From positions 62,001 to 126,000 of the forward strand of contig QCDK01000003.1 in NCBI GenBank assembly GCA_003278765.1: a DNA stretch of 64,000 bases, read 5' to 3'. A model generated the notes under the pieces. That model had not been told where the DNA came from and did no database searches. It saw nothing but the letters and a program-made list of their open reading frames with translations. Source of the DNA: Prochlorococcus sp. AG-355-G23 (GTDB taxonomy: Bacteria > Cyanobacteriota > Cyanobacteriia > PCC-6307 > Cyanobiaceae). The translations under genes and the position numbers were made by a program. Each line of letters begins with the position of its first letter. Within the stretch, counting starts at the first letter, position 1. Shown in pieces: positions 9,848 through 17,739 of the stretch.

Positions 9848-10882
9848 TTAATTTACAGATAAATAATTTTTTAAAAGTAAAAACCTTTTCCAAGGATCTC
9901 CTTGACTAATCGAAAATAAAGCTTTATTAAATCCTTCATTTAAATCATCCTCAATTCCTGCCGCCCAAAGCACTAAAGCAGTGTTCAAGGCAACCACATC
10001 AATATGTGATTTTTGTCCAGAACCATCTAAAACAGACTTTAATATTTCCTCGTTAGAATCAAGATCAGAAACTACAAGTTTTTCGTTAGATATATTTTCA
10101 TAGTTAAAGTCTGAAATATTTATCTCTGAAAAGCGCAATTCACCACTTTCAACAAATACTAATTTATTTTCTCCTTGAAGCGAAGCTTCATCAAGGCCAC
10201 CAGACCCATGAACGACTATTGCTCTATTCATACCCATATTCAAAAGGGCGGTTCCCATAGGTTTTAAAAGATCCTCAGAAGCAACACCCAAAACTTGTGC
10301 ATTGGGTCTTAAAGGATTTACCAAAGGTCCAAGTTGATTAAATACTGTCCTTATTCCAAGGGTCTTTCTTAATGGAGCAAGTTTAATTAAAGATTTATGC
10401 CAAACAGGTGCGAACAAAAAAGTTATCCCGATTTCACTAACTGCTTTGATTACTTTATCTAATGAACAATTTAAATTCAAACCAAGATTCAACAAAACAT
10501 CCGCAGAGCCAACTTTTCCACTAGCACTTTTATTTCCGTGTTTTGCAATTTTCACCCCACAAGATGCAGCTACAAATGCTACTGCAGTTGAAATATTAAA
10601 TGTATTAGCTCCATCTCCCCCGGTCCCACAAGTATCTACCAAATACAAATTTGGCCTTTCTACTGGCAATTCGCAAACATTTAAGAGTTCCTCAGCCATT
10701 GAACTTAGTTCGACACCTGTGGAGCTCTTGGCTCTCAAAGCACTCAAAAAAGCTCCTGTTTCAACATCAGAAATTTCATCATTAAGCCATCTCTGCATTA
10801 AAGTTCTAGCAGTTAAATCATCAAGGTCCCTTCCCTCCAACAAATTATTTAGGATCTCAGCGTTTGATAGTTTGGAAAACAT
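9848..10882 (-). CDS. trpD: Anthranilate phosphoribosyltransferase
   Basis: TrpD joins anthranilate and PRPP in the second step of tryptophan synthesis. The 344-aa protein has the PRPP/Mg-binding loop [18 protein letters not shown] and the [17 protein letters not shown] segment. An N-terminal four-helix region ([19 protein letters not shown]) mediates dimerisation. Start is ATG at 10882. It is followed after 10 bases by carA. No other trp gene is in the window, so the pathway genes are dispersed. Confidence 0.97.
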   Translation of the reverse strand: MFSKLSNAEILNNLLEGRDLDDLTARTLMQRWLNDEISDVETGAFLSALRAKSSTGVELSSMAEELLNVCELPVERPNLYLVDTCGTGGDGANTFNISTAVAFVAASCGVKIAKHGNKSASGKVGSADVLLNLGLNLNCSLDKVIKAVSEIGITFLFAPVWHKSLIKLAPLRKTLGIRTVFNQLGPLVNPLRPNAQVLGVASEDLLKPMGTALLNMGMNRAIVVHGSGGLDEASLQGENKLVFVESGELRFSEINISDFNYENISNEKLVVSDLDSNEEILKSVLDGSGQKSHIDVVALNTALVLWAAGIEDDLNEGFNKALFSISQGDPWKRFLLLKNYLSVN

Positions 10883-10914
10883 TTATTTATTGAAAAAAAT
10901 TATGCAGATAAAAT

Positions 10915-11211
10915 TCAATTTGAGGTATCAAAACCTGAGCCAACTAAATCTTTATTTGTACTAGAAGGCCTGAAGCTTTTTGACCAAATATTTTTTGTTT
11001 TTGAAAAAAGTTCATATTTAGTGATTTTCCAAAATTTTAAAATCTTTTCAATATCATTTTTAATTTCAATTTCTCCAGGGAAATTTGTATAACGATTTAT
11101 TAATCTAGCTAAGTTAATATAGTCATGATCGTCTGGTGTTTTTTTAGTGATAATGGAATCTATTATGTTCTTATCGGTTTCATGTAATGGATGAGTTTGT
11201 TCGTTACCCAT
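10915..11211 (-). CDS. DUF3288 family cyanobacterial protein
   Basis: A 98-aa soluble protein opening MGNEQTHPLHETDK. Its conserved pattern (THPLHETDKNIID, then LARLINRYTNFPGE, then ILKFWKITKYELFSKTKNIW) is that of DUF3288, a short cyanobacterial family without known function. An ATG six codons upstream (11229) would also be in frame, but the family N-terminus fits the inner ATG. The C-terminal Ser/Asn tail is variable. It lies 33 bases upstream of trpD, on the same strand. Confidence 0.7.
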   Translation of the reverse strand: MGNEQTHPLHETDKNIIDSIITKKTPDDHDYINLARLINRYTNFPGEIEIKNDIEKILKFWKITKYELFSKTKNIWSKSFRPSSTNKDLVGSGFDTSN

Positions 11212-11291
11212 AAATAAATACTGAATCATTTATAAAACTAGCTCACATATTCAAAAATGAAACATTATCTTAATCATATCGGCAAAATAAA

Positions 11292-13037
11292 ATGAAAAAT
11301 TTAAAGTTAAAAGTTATATCTAAATATTTAAGACCATATAAAAAAGAATTCTTATATGGAGCTTTAGCTCTCTTGGTAGTTAACGTTTTAAGTGTTGTAA
11401 TACCCTTGGAAGTAAAAAATATAATCGACCAATTGCAAAATGGGTTTTCTTCGGATTTTGTTATTTCTAAATCTTTGTGGTTAATATTTTTAGCAACATG
11501 TATGGGTTTAATAAGATTATTTTCAAGACAGATTGTCTTTGGCATAGGAAGAAAAGTAGAGGTAAATCTTCGTCAAAAACTTTTTGACCATTTACTTATT
11601 CAAGATCCAGAATGGATCCAAAAAAAAGGTAGTGGAGACATTATTAGTAGAGCCACAAGCGATGTCGAAAACATAAGAAGACTTTTAGGTTTTACTGTTT
11701 TGAGCCTTTGCAACATTGTCTTAGCTTATTCGTTCACTATTCCTTCAATGTTTTCGATAAATAAAACACTTACAATATCAGCTTTATTGATATTTCCATT
11801 CATCCTTGGAATTGTAAGTCTATTTGGCGGTAGGATGGTTAACCAAAGAAAAGCTCAACAAGAATCATTATCAAAACTTAGTGATCTAATACAAGAAGAT
11901 CTCTCTGGTATTAGCGCCATCAAAATTTATGCGCAAGAGAATGCCGAGAAAAAAGAATTTAACATATACAATAATGATTATCGAAATTCAGCGATAAAAC
12001 TTGCAAGAACTGCGAGTACCCTATTTCCATTGTTGCAAGGTATTTCCTCAATTTCATTATTGATTTTATTATCATTAGGAACATTTCAACTAGAGAATGG
12101 ATTTATTTCAATAGGTGGTTTAGTCGCTTTAATCCTATACGTAGAAAGACTTGTCTTTCCTACTGCTCTTTTAGGTTTTACATTAAATACTTTTCAACTC
12201 GGTCAAGTAAGTTTGGATCGAGTAGAAGAAATCTTTCAGAACAATCCAAATATTGTAGATAGAGCAGACACTCAATTTTTAAAAAGAAAGGTGAGAGGAT
12301 TGTTAGAAGCAAAAAATTTAACTATAAAGTATCCAGGATCAAAATTTAATTCATTAAATGGTCTCAATTTTAAAATTTATCCTGGAGAACTTATTGCAAT
12401 AGTTGGCCCTGTAGGTTGTGGTAAGACAACACTAGCAAAGTCTCTAGGAAGAACTATTGAAATTCCCGACAATCAATTATTTTTAGATGAAATTGACGTA
12501 AAAACTTTAAAATTAAGCGATCTAAGAAAAAATATTTCAATAGTTCCTCAAGAGGCATTCTTATTTACTTCTACAATTTCAGAAAATATAAGTTTTGGAG
12601 AACCCAAAGCTTCAAAATTTTTAGTTAAGGAAAGCGCTACAAAAGCTGGATTAATCGATGATATCAATAGTTTTCCTCAAAAGTTTAAAACTATTGTTGG
12701 GGAAAGAGGTATTACATTAAGTGGTGGGCAAAGGCAACGAACTGCACTAGGAAGAGCACTACTTGTTAAGTCACCTATTGTTGTCCTTGATGATGCTTTA
12801 GCAAGCGTAGATAACAAAACAGCAGCTAGAATAATAAATGAAATGAGTGATAGAAGTAATAAAACAATCATAATGATTAGTCACCAACTTTCTGTTGCAG
12901 CAACATGTGATAGGGTTTTAGTAATGGATAAAGGGAAAATAATACAAGAAGGGAACCATAAAGATTTAGTAAAAGAAAAAGGGCTATATAAACAACTTTG
13001 GGAAAGAGAATTAGCCACCAGAATTGTTAAAAGCTAA
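11292..13037 (+). CDS. ABC transporter, fused permease-ATPase (ABC-B/MsbA type)
   Basis: A 581-aa half-transporter exporter. The N-terminal ~300 residues form the six-helix transmembrane domain with QKLFDHLLIQDPEW and GSGDIISRATSDVENIR coupling segments. The nucleotide-binding domain has Walker A GPVGCGKTT near residue 371, the signature LSGGQRQRTALGRAL near 476 and Walker B PIVVLDDALASVD near 493, then the His switch MISHQLS. It probably works as a homodimer exporting a lipid, drug or peptide; the substrate cannot be told from sequence. It is divergent from the DUF3288 gene. Confidence 0.9.
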   Translation: MKNLKLKVISKYLRPYKKEFLYGALALLVVNVLSVVIPLEVKNIIDQLQNGFSSDFVISKSLWLIFLATCMGLIRLFSRQIVFGIGRKVEVNLRQKLFDHLLIQDPEWIQKKGSGDIISRATSDVENIRRLLGFTVLSLCNIVLAYSFTIPSMFSINKTLTISALLIFPFILGIVSLFGGRMVNQRKAQQESLSKLSDLIQEDLSGISAIKIYAQENAEKKEFNIYNNDYRNSAIKLARTASTLFPLLQGISSISLLILLSLGTFQLENGFISIGGLVALILYVERLVFPTALLGFTLNTFQLGQVSLDRVEEIFQNNPNIVDRADTQFLKRKVRGLLEAKNLTIKYPGSKFNSLNGLNFKIYPGELIAIVGPVGCGKTTLAKSLGRTIEIPDNQLFLDEIDVKTLKLSDLRKNISIVPQEAFLFTSTISENISFGEPKASKFLVKESATKAGLIDDINSFPQKFKTIVGERGITLSGGQRQRTALGRALLVKSPIVVLDDALASVDNKTAARIINEMSDRSNKTIIMISHQLSVAATCDRVLVMDKGKIIQEGNHKDLVKEKGLYKQLWERELATRIVKS

Positions 13038-13073
13038 AAATAATTTTTTTACTTATAATGATTAGATTTGATT

Positions 13074-13796
13074 ATGTTTAAATTTCTGAAAAAAATTATG
13101 AATAATGAGGAGGAAAATTTAACCAATGATGCTTATTCACTACATAGGATATTAAAAACAGATATTAAAAAAGATCCTAATATAGAAGAAGGTGAAATAA
13201 TTTTTGGATGTGGTTGTTTCTGGGGAGCCGAAAAATGCTTCTGGAAACTTCCTGGAATTGTCACAACATCTGTAGGTTATGCTGGTGGTGAAAAAAGAAA
13301 TCCAACTTATTATGAAGTTTGTTCCGGCTTAACTGGTCATTCAGAAGTTGTAAGAATTTTATGGGATAAAAGAAAAATAGATATAAGCGATTTATTAAAA
13401 ATGTTTTGGGAATGTCATGACCCTACTCAAAAAAACAGGCAAGGCAATGATATGGGAACTCAATATAGATCAGCAATATACTATACAAATAAAAATAATT
13501 TAAAAACTATATTAGCTAGTAAGGAACAATATCAAAAAGAACTAAACAAAAAAAATTTTGGTTTAATTGAAACGGAAATAAAGATGATTGATGAATATTT
13601 TTATGCGGAACAATACCATCAACAATATCTTGCATCAGCTGGAAGCAGGCAGTATTGTTCTGCCTCACCCACAAAAGTTAAGTTAGGAGTTTTTACGGGA
13701 AGCAACTACAAATTAAAAGACCATATATGGGACAACTTTAATTGGGAAGTTGATAAGTGTGTATTGAGATCTGATAACAATCCCATAAAAAATTAA
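13074..13796 (+). CDS. msrA: Peptide-methionine (S)-S-oxide reductase MsrA
   Basis: MsrA repairs the S-epimer of oxidised methionine. The catalytic motif GCGCFWGAE near residue 45 contains the nucleophilic Cys, followed by VGYAGG, EVVRILWD, FWECHDPTQ and NDMGTQYRSAIYY, all family hallmarks. The C-terminal region contains additional Cys (QYCSASPTKVKLG) that could resolve the disulfide. At about 240 aa it is slightly longer than the E. coli enzyme. A TTG two codons upstream is in frame, but ATG at 13074 is preferred. Confidence 0.95.
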   Translation: MFKFLKKIMNNEEENLTNDAYSLHRILKTDIKKDPNIEEGEIIFGCGCFWGAEKCFWKLPGIVTTSVGYAGGEKRNPTYYEVCSGLTGHSEVVRILWDKRKIDISDLLKMFWECHDPTQKNRQGNDMGTQYRSAIYYTNKNNLKTILASKEQYQKELNKKNFGLIETEIKMIDEYFYAEQYHQQYLASAGSRQYCSASPTKVKLGVFTGSNYKLKDHIWDNFNWEVDKCVLRSDNNPIKN

Positions 13797-13830
13797 CTTT
13801 TAAATCAATCTTATCTTTATAGTTAATGCA

Positions 13831-13904
13831 CGGGGCGTAGCGCAGTTTGGTAGCGCACCACTTTGGGGTAGTGGGGGTCGTGGGTTCAAATCCCGCCGTT
13901 CCGA
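13831..13904 (+). tRNA. tRNA-Pro, anticodon GGG
   Basis: A 74-base cloverleaf can be folded by eye. The acceptor stem CGGGGCG pairs with CGTTCCG using two G-T pairs. The D arm is GCGC...GCGC. The anticodon stem CCACT/AGTGG encloses TTGGGGT, with GGG at positions 34-36 (proline). The T arm contains GGGTTCAAATCCC. The discriminator is A and CCA is not encoded. It lies after msrA and ends one base before the stop of a convergent small gene. Confidence 0.95.
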
Positions 13905-14057
13905 TTACTTATCGTCTTCATTTATAAGAGATTTATATAGTTTATATGAACTTATGCCTACAGCTATGAATGTAAAAGAAGAAAAAAACACTAAAACCAA
14001 TATAGTAAAATTTGAAACTTCTACTTCACCTAGCTGAAAAGAAATAAATATATTCAT
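13905..14057 (-). CDS. Small one-helix membrane protein (50 aa), unrecognised
   Basis: A 50-codon frame from ATG (14057) to TAA (13905) encodes MNIFISFQLGEVETSNF, a strongly hydrophobic stretch ILVLVFFSSFTFIAVGIS (about residues 19-36), and a polar tail ending INEDDK. The build resembles photosystem or cytochrome b6f low-mass subunits, but I do not recognise it as a specific one. It ends immediately beside the tRNA-Pro gene on the opposite strand. It is too short for many gene callers. Confidence 0.55.
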   Translation of the reverse strand: MNIFISFQLGEVEVSNFTILVLVFFSSFTFIAVGISSYKLYKSLINEDDK

Positions 14058-14111
14058 ATGAAAGAATTTTTTTAAACCCTAACACAATTGTGAAAATTTT
14101 TTCACAGCCAA

Positions 14112-14912
14112 TTATAAACTCAGAAGAATCACAACACCAAAAATTAATCTATAGATAATAAATATTTTCAACCCATTTGAAGAAAAATATTTTAATAAGA
14201 AATCTATAGCCAATAAAGAGGACATAAATGCCGTAATAAGACCAACAAAAAGAGGGAGTAAACCTATTGAAAAAAAATCATTAAAAGAAGAAATAAACTC
14301 AACAATCGCAGCAAGAGTGATAGCTGGCATCCCTAATAGAAAAGAAAATTTCGCAGCATCGCCTCTTTCCCATCCTGAAATTAGAGCGCTGGATATAGTA
14401 ACACCCGATCTAGAAACACCCGGTAAAATGGCAAATGCCTGAAAGAAACCGATCAAAAAACTATCTGAATAATTATGGTTTTTAATATTAATAGAACCTC
14501 TTTTAGAACTATCTGCCAAGTACATAAAAAAAGCCATTAGAAATGAGACCAATGCTATTGATAAATTTGAACGTAGAACGTTATCAAAAAAATAAGGGAT
14601 AAATATTTTTATACTCCCACCAAGCAAAACAATTGGGATAGTAGCAATCAAAATAGACGTTAATAATCTTTCATGTAAAATATATTCAAGGAAATTTTTG
14701 AAAGTTCGAGTCTTGAAATTAAAAATATCATTCTTAAAATACCAAGCAATGGCTAAAACACTCCCAAATTGAATAGTAGCTGACAAAGATGCTCCAGGAT
14801 CATCAATACCTAAAAAAAGAGATATAACTTTTAAATGAGCGGTACTACTTACAGGAATAAACTCTGTCAACCCTTGAATTAATCCATATAAAATAAATTT
14901 TAAATATTCCAA
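14112..14912 (-). CDS. uppP: Undecaprenyl-diphosphatase
   Basis: UppP (BacA) recycles undecaprenyl pyrophosphate for peptidoglycan and other envelope polymers. The 266-aa polytopic protein carries both family motifs: GLTEFIPVSSTAHL near residues 14-27 (catalytic Glu and Ser) and AILPGVSRSGVTIS near residue 160 (Arg). There are about eight hydrophobic helices. Start ATG is at 14912. The flanking genes are unrelated small membrane proteins. Confidence 0.95.
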   Translation of the reverse strand: MEYLKFILYGLIQGLTEFIPVSSTAHLKVISLFLGIDDPGASLSATIQFGSVLAIAWYFKNDIFNFKTRTFKNFLEYILHERLLTSILIATIPIVLLGGSIKIFIPYFFDNVLRSNLSIALVSFLMAFFMYLADSSKRGSINIKNHNYSDSFLIGFFQAFAILPGVSRSGVTISSALISGWERGDAAKFSFLLGMPAITLAAIVEFISSFNDFFSIGLLPLFVGLITAFMSSLLAIDFLLKYFSSNGLKIFIIYRLIFGVVILLSL

Positions 14913-14984
14913 TAAATAAATAAATAAATAACCTAATTAATTAATAGCAATTCGCATCATATAGTTAAAAGCTAGTATATCAAA

Positions 14985-15257
14985 ATGTAAAAAAAATCTA
15001 TTTTGATATTATTTTTTCTTCTATCTTTAATCTTTTCGGATTATGCGAAATCTAACTATTGGTTAATAATTGAAATTTATTGACAAGGGCTTGGAGGAAG
15101 ACCAGAGGTTAGTGGAATAACAAATCTCTCGCTACGTTTTATACCGATGACTGAATTAGATGCTCGTAACAATGGAAGAGAAAAAATAACTAATGAAATA
15201 TATAAATCTGTTTGGCTGCTTGATATTAAGAGTGCTTGTGGACATAGAGGTGATTGA
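14985..15257 (+). pseudogene. Decayed small secreted protein gene with two in-frame stops
   Basis: One frame from ATG (14985) to TGA (15257) reads as a secreted peptide interrupted twice: TAA directly after the ATG (14988-14990) and TGA at 15081-15083. Between the stops it encodes a signal-peptide-like KKSILILFFLLSLIFSDYA followed by KSNYWLIIEIY. After the TGA the same frame continues QGLGGRPEVSGITNLSLRF, then TELDARNNG and a Trp/Cys-containing end KSVWLLDIKSACGHRGD. The continuity of a sensible protein across both stops supports recent inactivation. A TTG at 15003 could serve as an alternative start for a short peptide ending at 15081. Confidence 0.55.
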
Positions 15258-15265
15258 TAATAAAT

Positions 15266-15400
15266 TTACCTCTTAACATCGTGAGCACAACCATCACCTT
15301 TATAGTTTTCACTCTCGTAAAAATCATTTTTTGTCCCAAAATAAACTGTTAACAAAACGAAAGGTAAGCTTAAAATAAATAAAATAGTTGTTAAATCCAT
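15266..15400 (-). CDS. Small one-helix membrane protein (44 aa), unrecognised
   Basis: ATG (15400) to TAA (15266) encodes MDLTTILFILSLPFVLLTVYF, an N-terminal transmembrane helix, followed by a charged tail GTKNDFYESENYKGDGCAHDVKR with a single Cys next to His. No family is recognised. The layout (one helix, short stromal or cytosolic tail) fits a thylakoid accessory peptide. It is followed upstream by another mini-membrane gene on the same strand, 55 bases away. Confidence 0.5.
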   Translation of the reverse strand: MDLTTILFILSLPFVLLTVYFGTKNDFYESENYKGDGCAHDVKR

Positions 15401-15455
15401 AGTGTTAATTTATTCAGGAAGGTTATGAAAATATAAATTGTTAATTAACTAATCT

Positions 15456-15581
15456 TTAATAATCTGTAGGTCCTTTAATACCAAGATAAAAAAAGGCTCC
15501 CAGTCCAATCAAAAGTAGAACACCAGCGATAGCTGCAGAAGGAACAAAACCTCCTATTGCAAAGGAAGAAAAATAATGCAT
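15456..15581 (-). CDS. Small one-helix membrane protein (41 aa), possible photosystem-type subunit
   Basis: ATG (15581) to TAA (15456) encodes MHYFSSFAIGGFVPSAAIAG, then VLLLIGLGAFFYLGIKGPTDY. The Gly/Ala-rich single helix with a short polar C-terminus is the shape of low-mass photosystem/cytochrome b6f subunits. I cannot match it to a named one with confidence. It is one of three mini-membrane genes near uppP. Confidence 0.5.
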   Translation of the reverse strand: MHYFSSFAIGGFVPSAAIAGVLLLIGLGAFFYLGIKGPTDY

Positions 15582-15670
15582 TTATAAAACTAAAACTAGT
15601 TAGATAATATCAATAAAAACTAGGTATTTGTAAAAAATTTTGACTCGAAGACAATTAAAGAATATCATCT

Positions 15671-15898
15671 TTAAGCCACTAAAGTCGAGTCTTCATTATC
15701 AGCTGAAATTCTTATTCTCTCTTCCAATTTAGGGCCATATAATTCATTTCCCCAGATCTCAACTCTTGAATCATTTGGGGCCATAAAAGTAAGAATGTCA
15801 GTTGGGAATAAAACTCTTTCTAAAAAAAAATTTGATGGCCCAATACATCGTAGGACAACCATTCTACTACTATCATTTTTGTAGGAAAACTCAACCAT
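15671..15898 (-). CDS. DUF1830 family protein
   Basis: About 75 aa, opening MVEFSYKNDSSRMVVLRCIG. The segment FFLERVLFPTDILTFMAP followed by SRVEIWGNELYGPKLEERI matches DUF1830, a short cyanobacterial family of unknown function (typically 'W-F-E-R-V-V-F-P' in relatives). Upstream in-frame ATG at 15937 adds 13 residues (MIVFNYRYFCDFR) that do not match the family, so I use the inner ATG. Soluble, with no signal. Confidence 0.7.
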   Translation of the reverse strand: MVEFSYKNDSSRMVVLRCIGPSNFFLERVLFPTDILTFMAPNDSRVEIWGNELYGPKLEERIRISADNEDSTLVA

Positions 15899-15990
15899 CC
15901 TAAAATCGCAAAAATATCTATAATTAAACACTATCAAGAACTACAAAAAATGTATAAAAAATTACTGAAAAAAAAGAAATTTAGAAAATA

Positions 15991-16935
15991 CTAAAAATTT
16001 AATCCAGCCTCAACTAGATTTCTTTCTTGATCAATTAACAATAGAGCATAAGAATTTATAAAATCGAAACTTTTATGGGGAATAGAAACATTAAGCATCC
16101 TTAAGAAATTAGATAATTTCTCATCTTGAAGGGCATTCCCTTTTTGTAAGAGCATTGCTTTTTCTTGAGAAGATTTCCACATATTCATATATTCAAACTT
16201 CGGTGGCTTTAAATGCCATATATTGTCTATTAAACTCCAAACATCTAAATACTCATTTAAATTATTTTGAATCTTTAATAAATATCTAGATTCATTTGGA
16301 CTCAATTTTGCTGATTGTATGTGCTGATCCTTAACAACAATTGAGCAGGGTTCTATTCCTAAAAACCATCCCTCAAGAATTACTAAATCAGGATTATCAA
16401 ATCTCCAGTGAGATCTATCTCCTAAGCCATTTCTTAGTGATTTATCAAAAACCGGAACATTTAACTCTCCATTAATTTTCCAATATGATAATTTGTCATA
16501 CATTAATTTTACTGAGTGACTACCAGGGAAACCTCTCGATACTTTCCAAGGATTATTCTTAATTGCTGATTTCATTTCATCTGAAGGAAGATAAAAATCG
16601 TCAATTGAAATAACAGCAATTTTGAAATTTAAATTTAAAGATATTGCTTCAAGCCAATTACCTAAGGTTGTTTTGCCTGTTCCTGGGAGAGCTGAGATCC
16701 CAATAATTTTTCTATTTGAAAAATTTTCATAAAATCTATAGGCCTGAGACAAAAGAGGTAAAGCTAAACCCCAAATCCAATCCTCATTTACTTTATTGTT
16801 CCAATATTGATCAATTGAAAGAATGTTTCTTTTGCCATTCCAAAAATTGAACCAATCATCCAAGGATTCCCAACCAATATCAATAATTAATTTTTCAAAT
16901 TTATCAAGAGGAAAATTAATATCTAAATCTTTCAT
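15991..16935 (-). CDS. D-glycerate 3-kinase (plant/cyanobacterial GLYK type)
   Basis: A 314-aa P-loop kinase with GISALPGTGKTTLGNWL near residues 80-96, the ISIDDFYLPSDEM acidic motif and GFPGSHSVKLM typical of the plant-type GLYK/phosphoribulokinase-uridine-kinase superfamily. The expected product is 3-phosphoglycerate from D-glycerate plus ATP, used in photorespiration. It is the last gene of a tight leftward operon with a glucosyl-3-phosphoglycerate phosphatase and a GH13 phosphorylase-like enzyme, so it may also recover glycerate released from glucosylglycerate. Confidence 0.85.
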   Translation of the reverse strand: MKDLDINFPLDKFEKLIIDIGWESLDDWFNFWNGKRNILSIDQYWNNKVNEDWIWGLALPLLSQAYRFYENFSNRKIIGISALPGTGKTTLGNWLEAISLNLNFKIAVISIDDFYLPSDEMKSAIKNNPWKVSRGFPGSHSVKLMYDKLSYWKINGELNVPVFDKSLRNGLGDRSHWRFDNPDLVILEGWFLGIEPCSIVVKDQHIQSAKLSPNESRYLLKIQNNLNEYLDVWSLIDNIWHLKPPKFEYMNMWKSSQEKAMLLQKGNALQDEKLSNFLRMLNVSIPHKSFDFINSYALLLIDQERNLVEAGLNF

Positions 16936-16939
16936 CTTT

Positions 16940-17737
16940 CTAATTTAGTTCTCGCTTATTTATTAATTTATTGATTTCATTTTTCCAACCATATCCATTT
17001 GGTTCAGAGGCCAGAATAAATTCCAAATCTTTTAATTGATCTAGTAAATTTAAGTTAGGTCCATCTATTCCTGGAATAACTATTTTAATATCTGAGTTTA
17101 AAAGTAAAGGCAAATCATTTGGAGAATCGCCTAGACCTATAATCTCAATATTATGGACATTTGAATATTTTTTAAGAGCATTTATTGCTTTACCTTTATT
17201 CGATTTTGTAGATAATAAGTGACTCATTCTATTGCCCTTAAAAATATCAACATTGAATTTTTTACAACAGATATTAATTTTCTCTTCTAAATAACTTGGC
17301 GGATTTAAAAAGGGCATGCTCCAATGTCTATCACGCATTAAGTTCAATGAGTTGCCTACTAAACCTGTAAGCTGAGTGGCTTCTTGATCAGTGAGATTAT
17401 TAAGAGGAGTAAGTTTGTAATCAATTTCTTTAGAAATAAAATTTAAGATTTCTTCAAGAAATTCGTATTTTATTCCAAGAATAATTTCTCCATTTACTCT
17501 TTTAAGAGATTCACCATATATTGCCGCACCATTCTCAACAATATAAGGATCTGTCAAGTTAAGTTCCTTTCTAATAACTTTTACTTCAGAAGCAGTTTTG
17601 CTTGTACAAAGAATTACGGGAATAGATAATTTTTGTAATTTTTTTATAGTTTCTTTAGCAGGTGATAAATCATATGAGTGATCCATTAAAGTACCATCTA
17701 CATCACTTACTACCCAAATAGAAGAATTTTCTATCAT
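16940..17737 (-). CDS. gpgP: Mannosyl/glucosyl-3-phosphoglycerate phosphatase (HAD family)
   Basis: A 265-aa HAD hydrolase of the MPGP subfamily: motif I WVVSDVDGTLMDHS, motif II VILCTSKTASEV, PYIVENGAAIYGE, and the C-terminal GLGDSPNDLPLLLNSD metal motif. It should remove the phosphate from glucosyl-3-phosphoglycerate to give glucosylglycerate, completing synthesis begun by the divergent synthase at 19.6 kb. The first ATG in frame (17758) overlaps the preceding gene, while ATG at 17737 (MIENSSIW) gives a normal start. Spacing to the next gene is only four bases. Confidence 0.88.
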   Translation of the reverse strand: MIENSSIWVVSDVDGTLMDHSYDLSPAKETIKKLQKLSIPVILCTSKTASEVKVIRKELNLTDPYIVENGAAIYGESLKRVNGEIILGIKYEFLEEILNFISKEIDYKLTPLNNLTDQEATQLTGLVGNSLNLMRDRHWSMPFLNPPSYLEEKINICCKKFNVDIFKGNRMSHLLSTKSNKGKAINALKKYSNVHNIEIIGLGDSPNDLPLLLNSDIKIVIPGIDGPNLNLLDQLKDLEFILASEPNGYGWKNEINKLINKRELN

Positions 17738-17739
17738 TT

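Noticed and set aside
10446-10964. A long (172-codon) plus-strand frame antisense to trpD
   Set aside because: Its codons mirror trpD, and the product has no domain. The trpD frame has all catalytic motifs.
13831-13904. The tRNA-Pro as an integration site for an island
   Set aside because: No integrase, no repeat of the tRNA 3' end was noticed downstream, and the following genes look resident.
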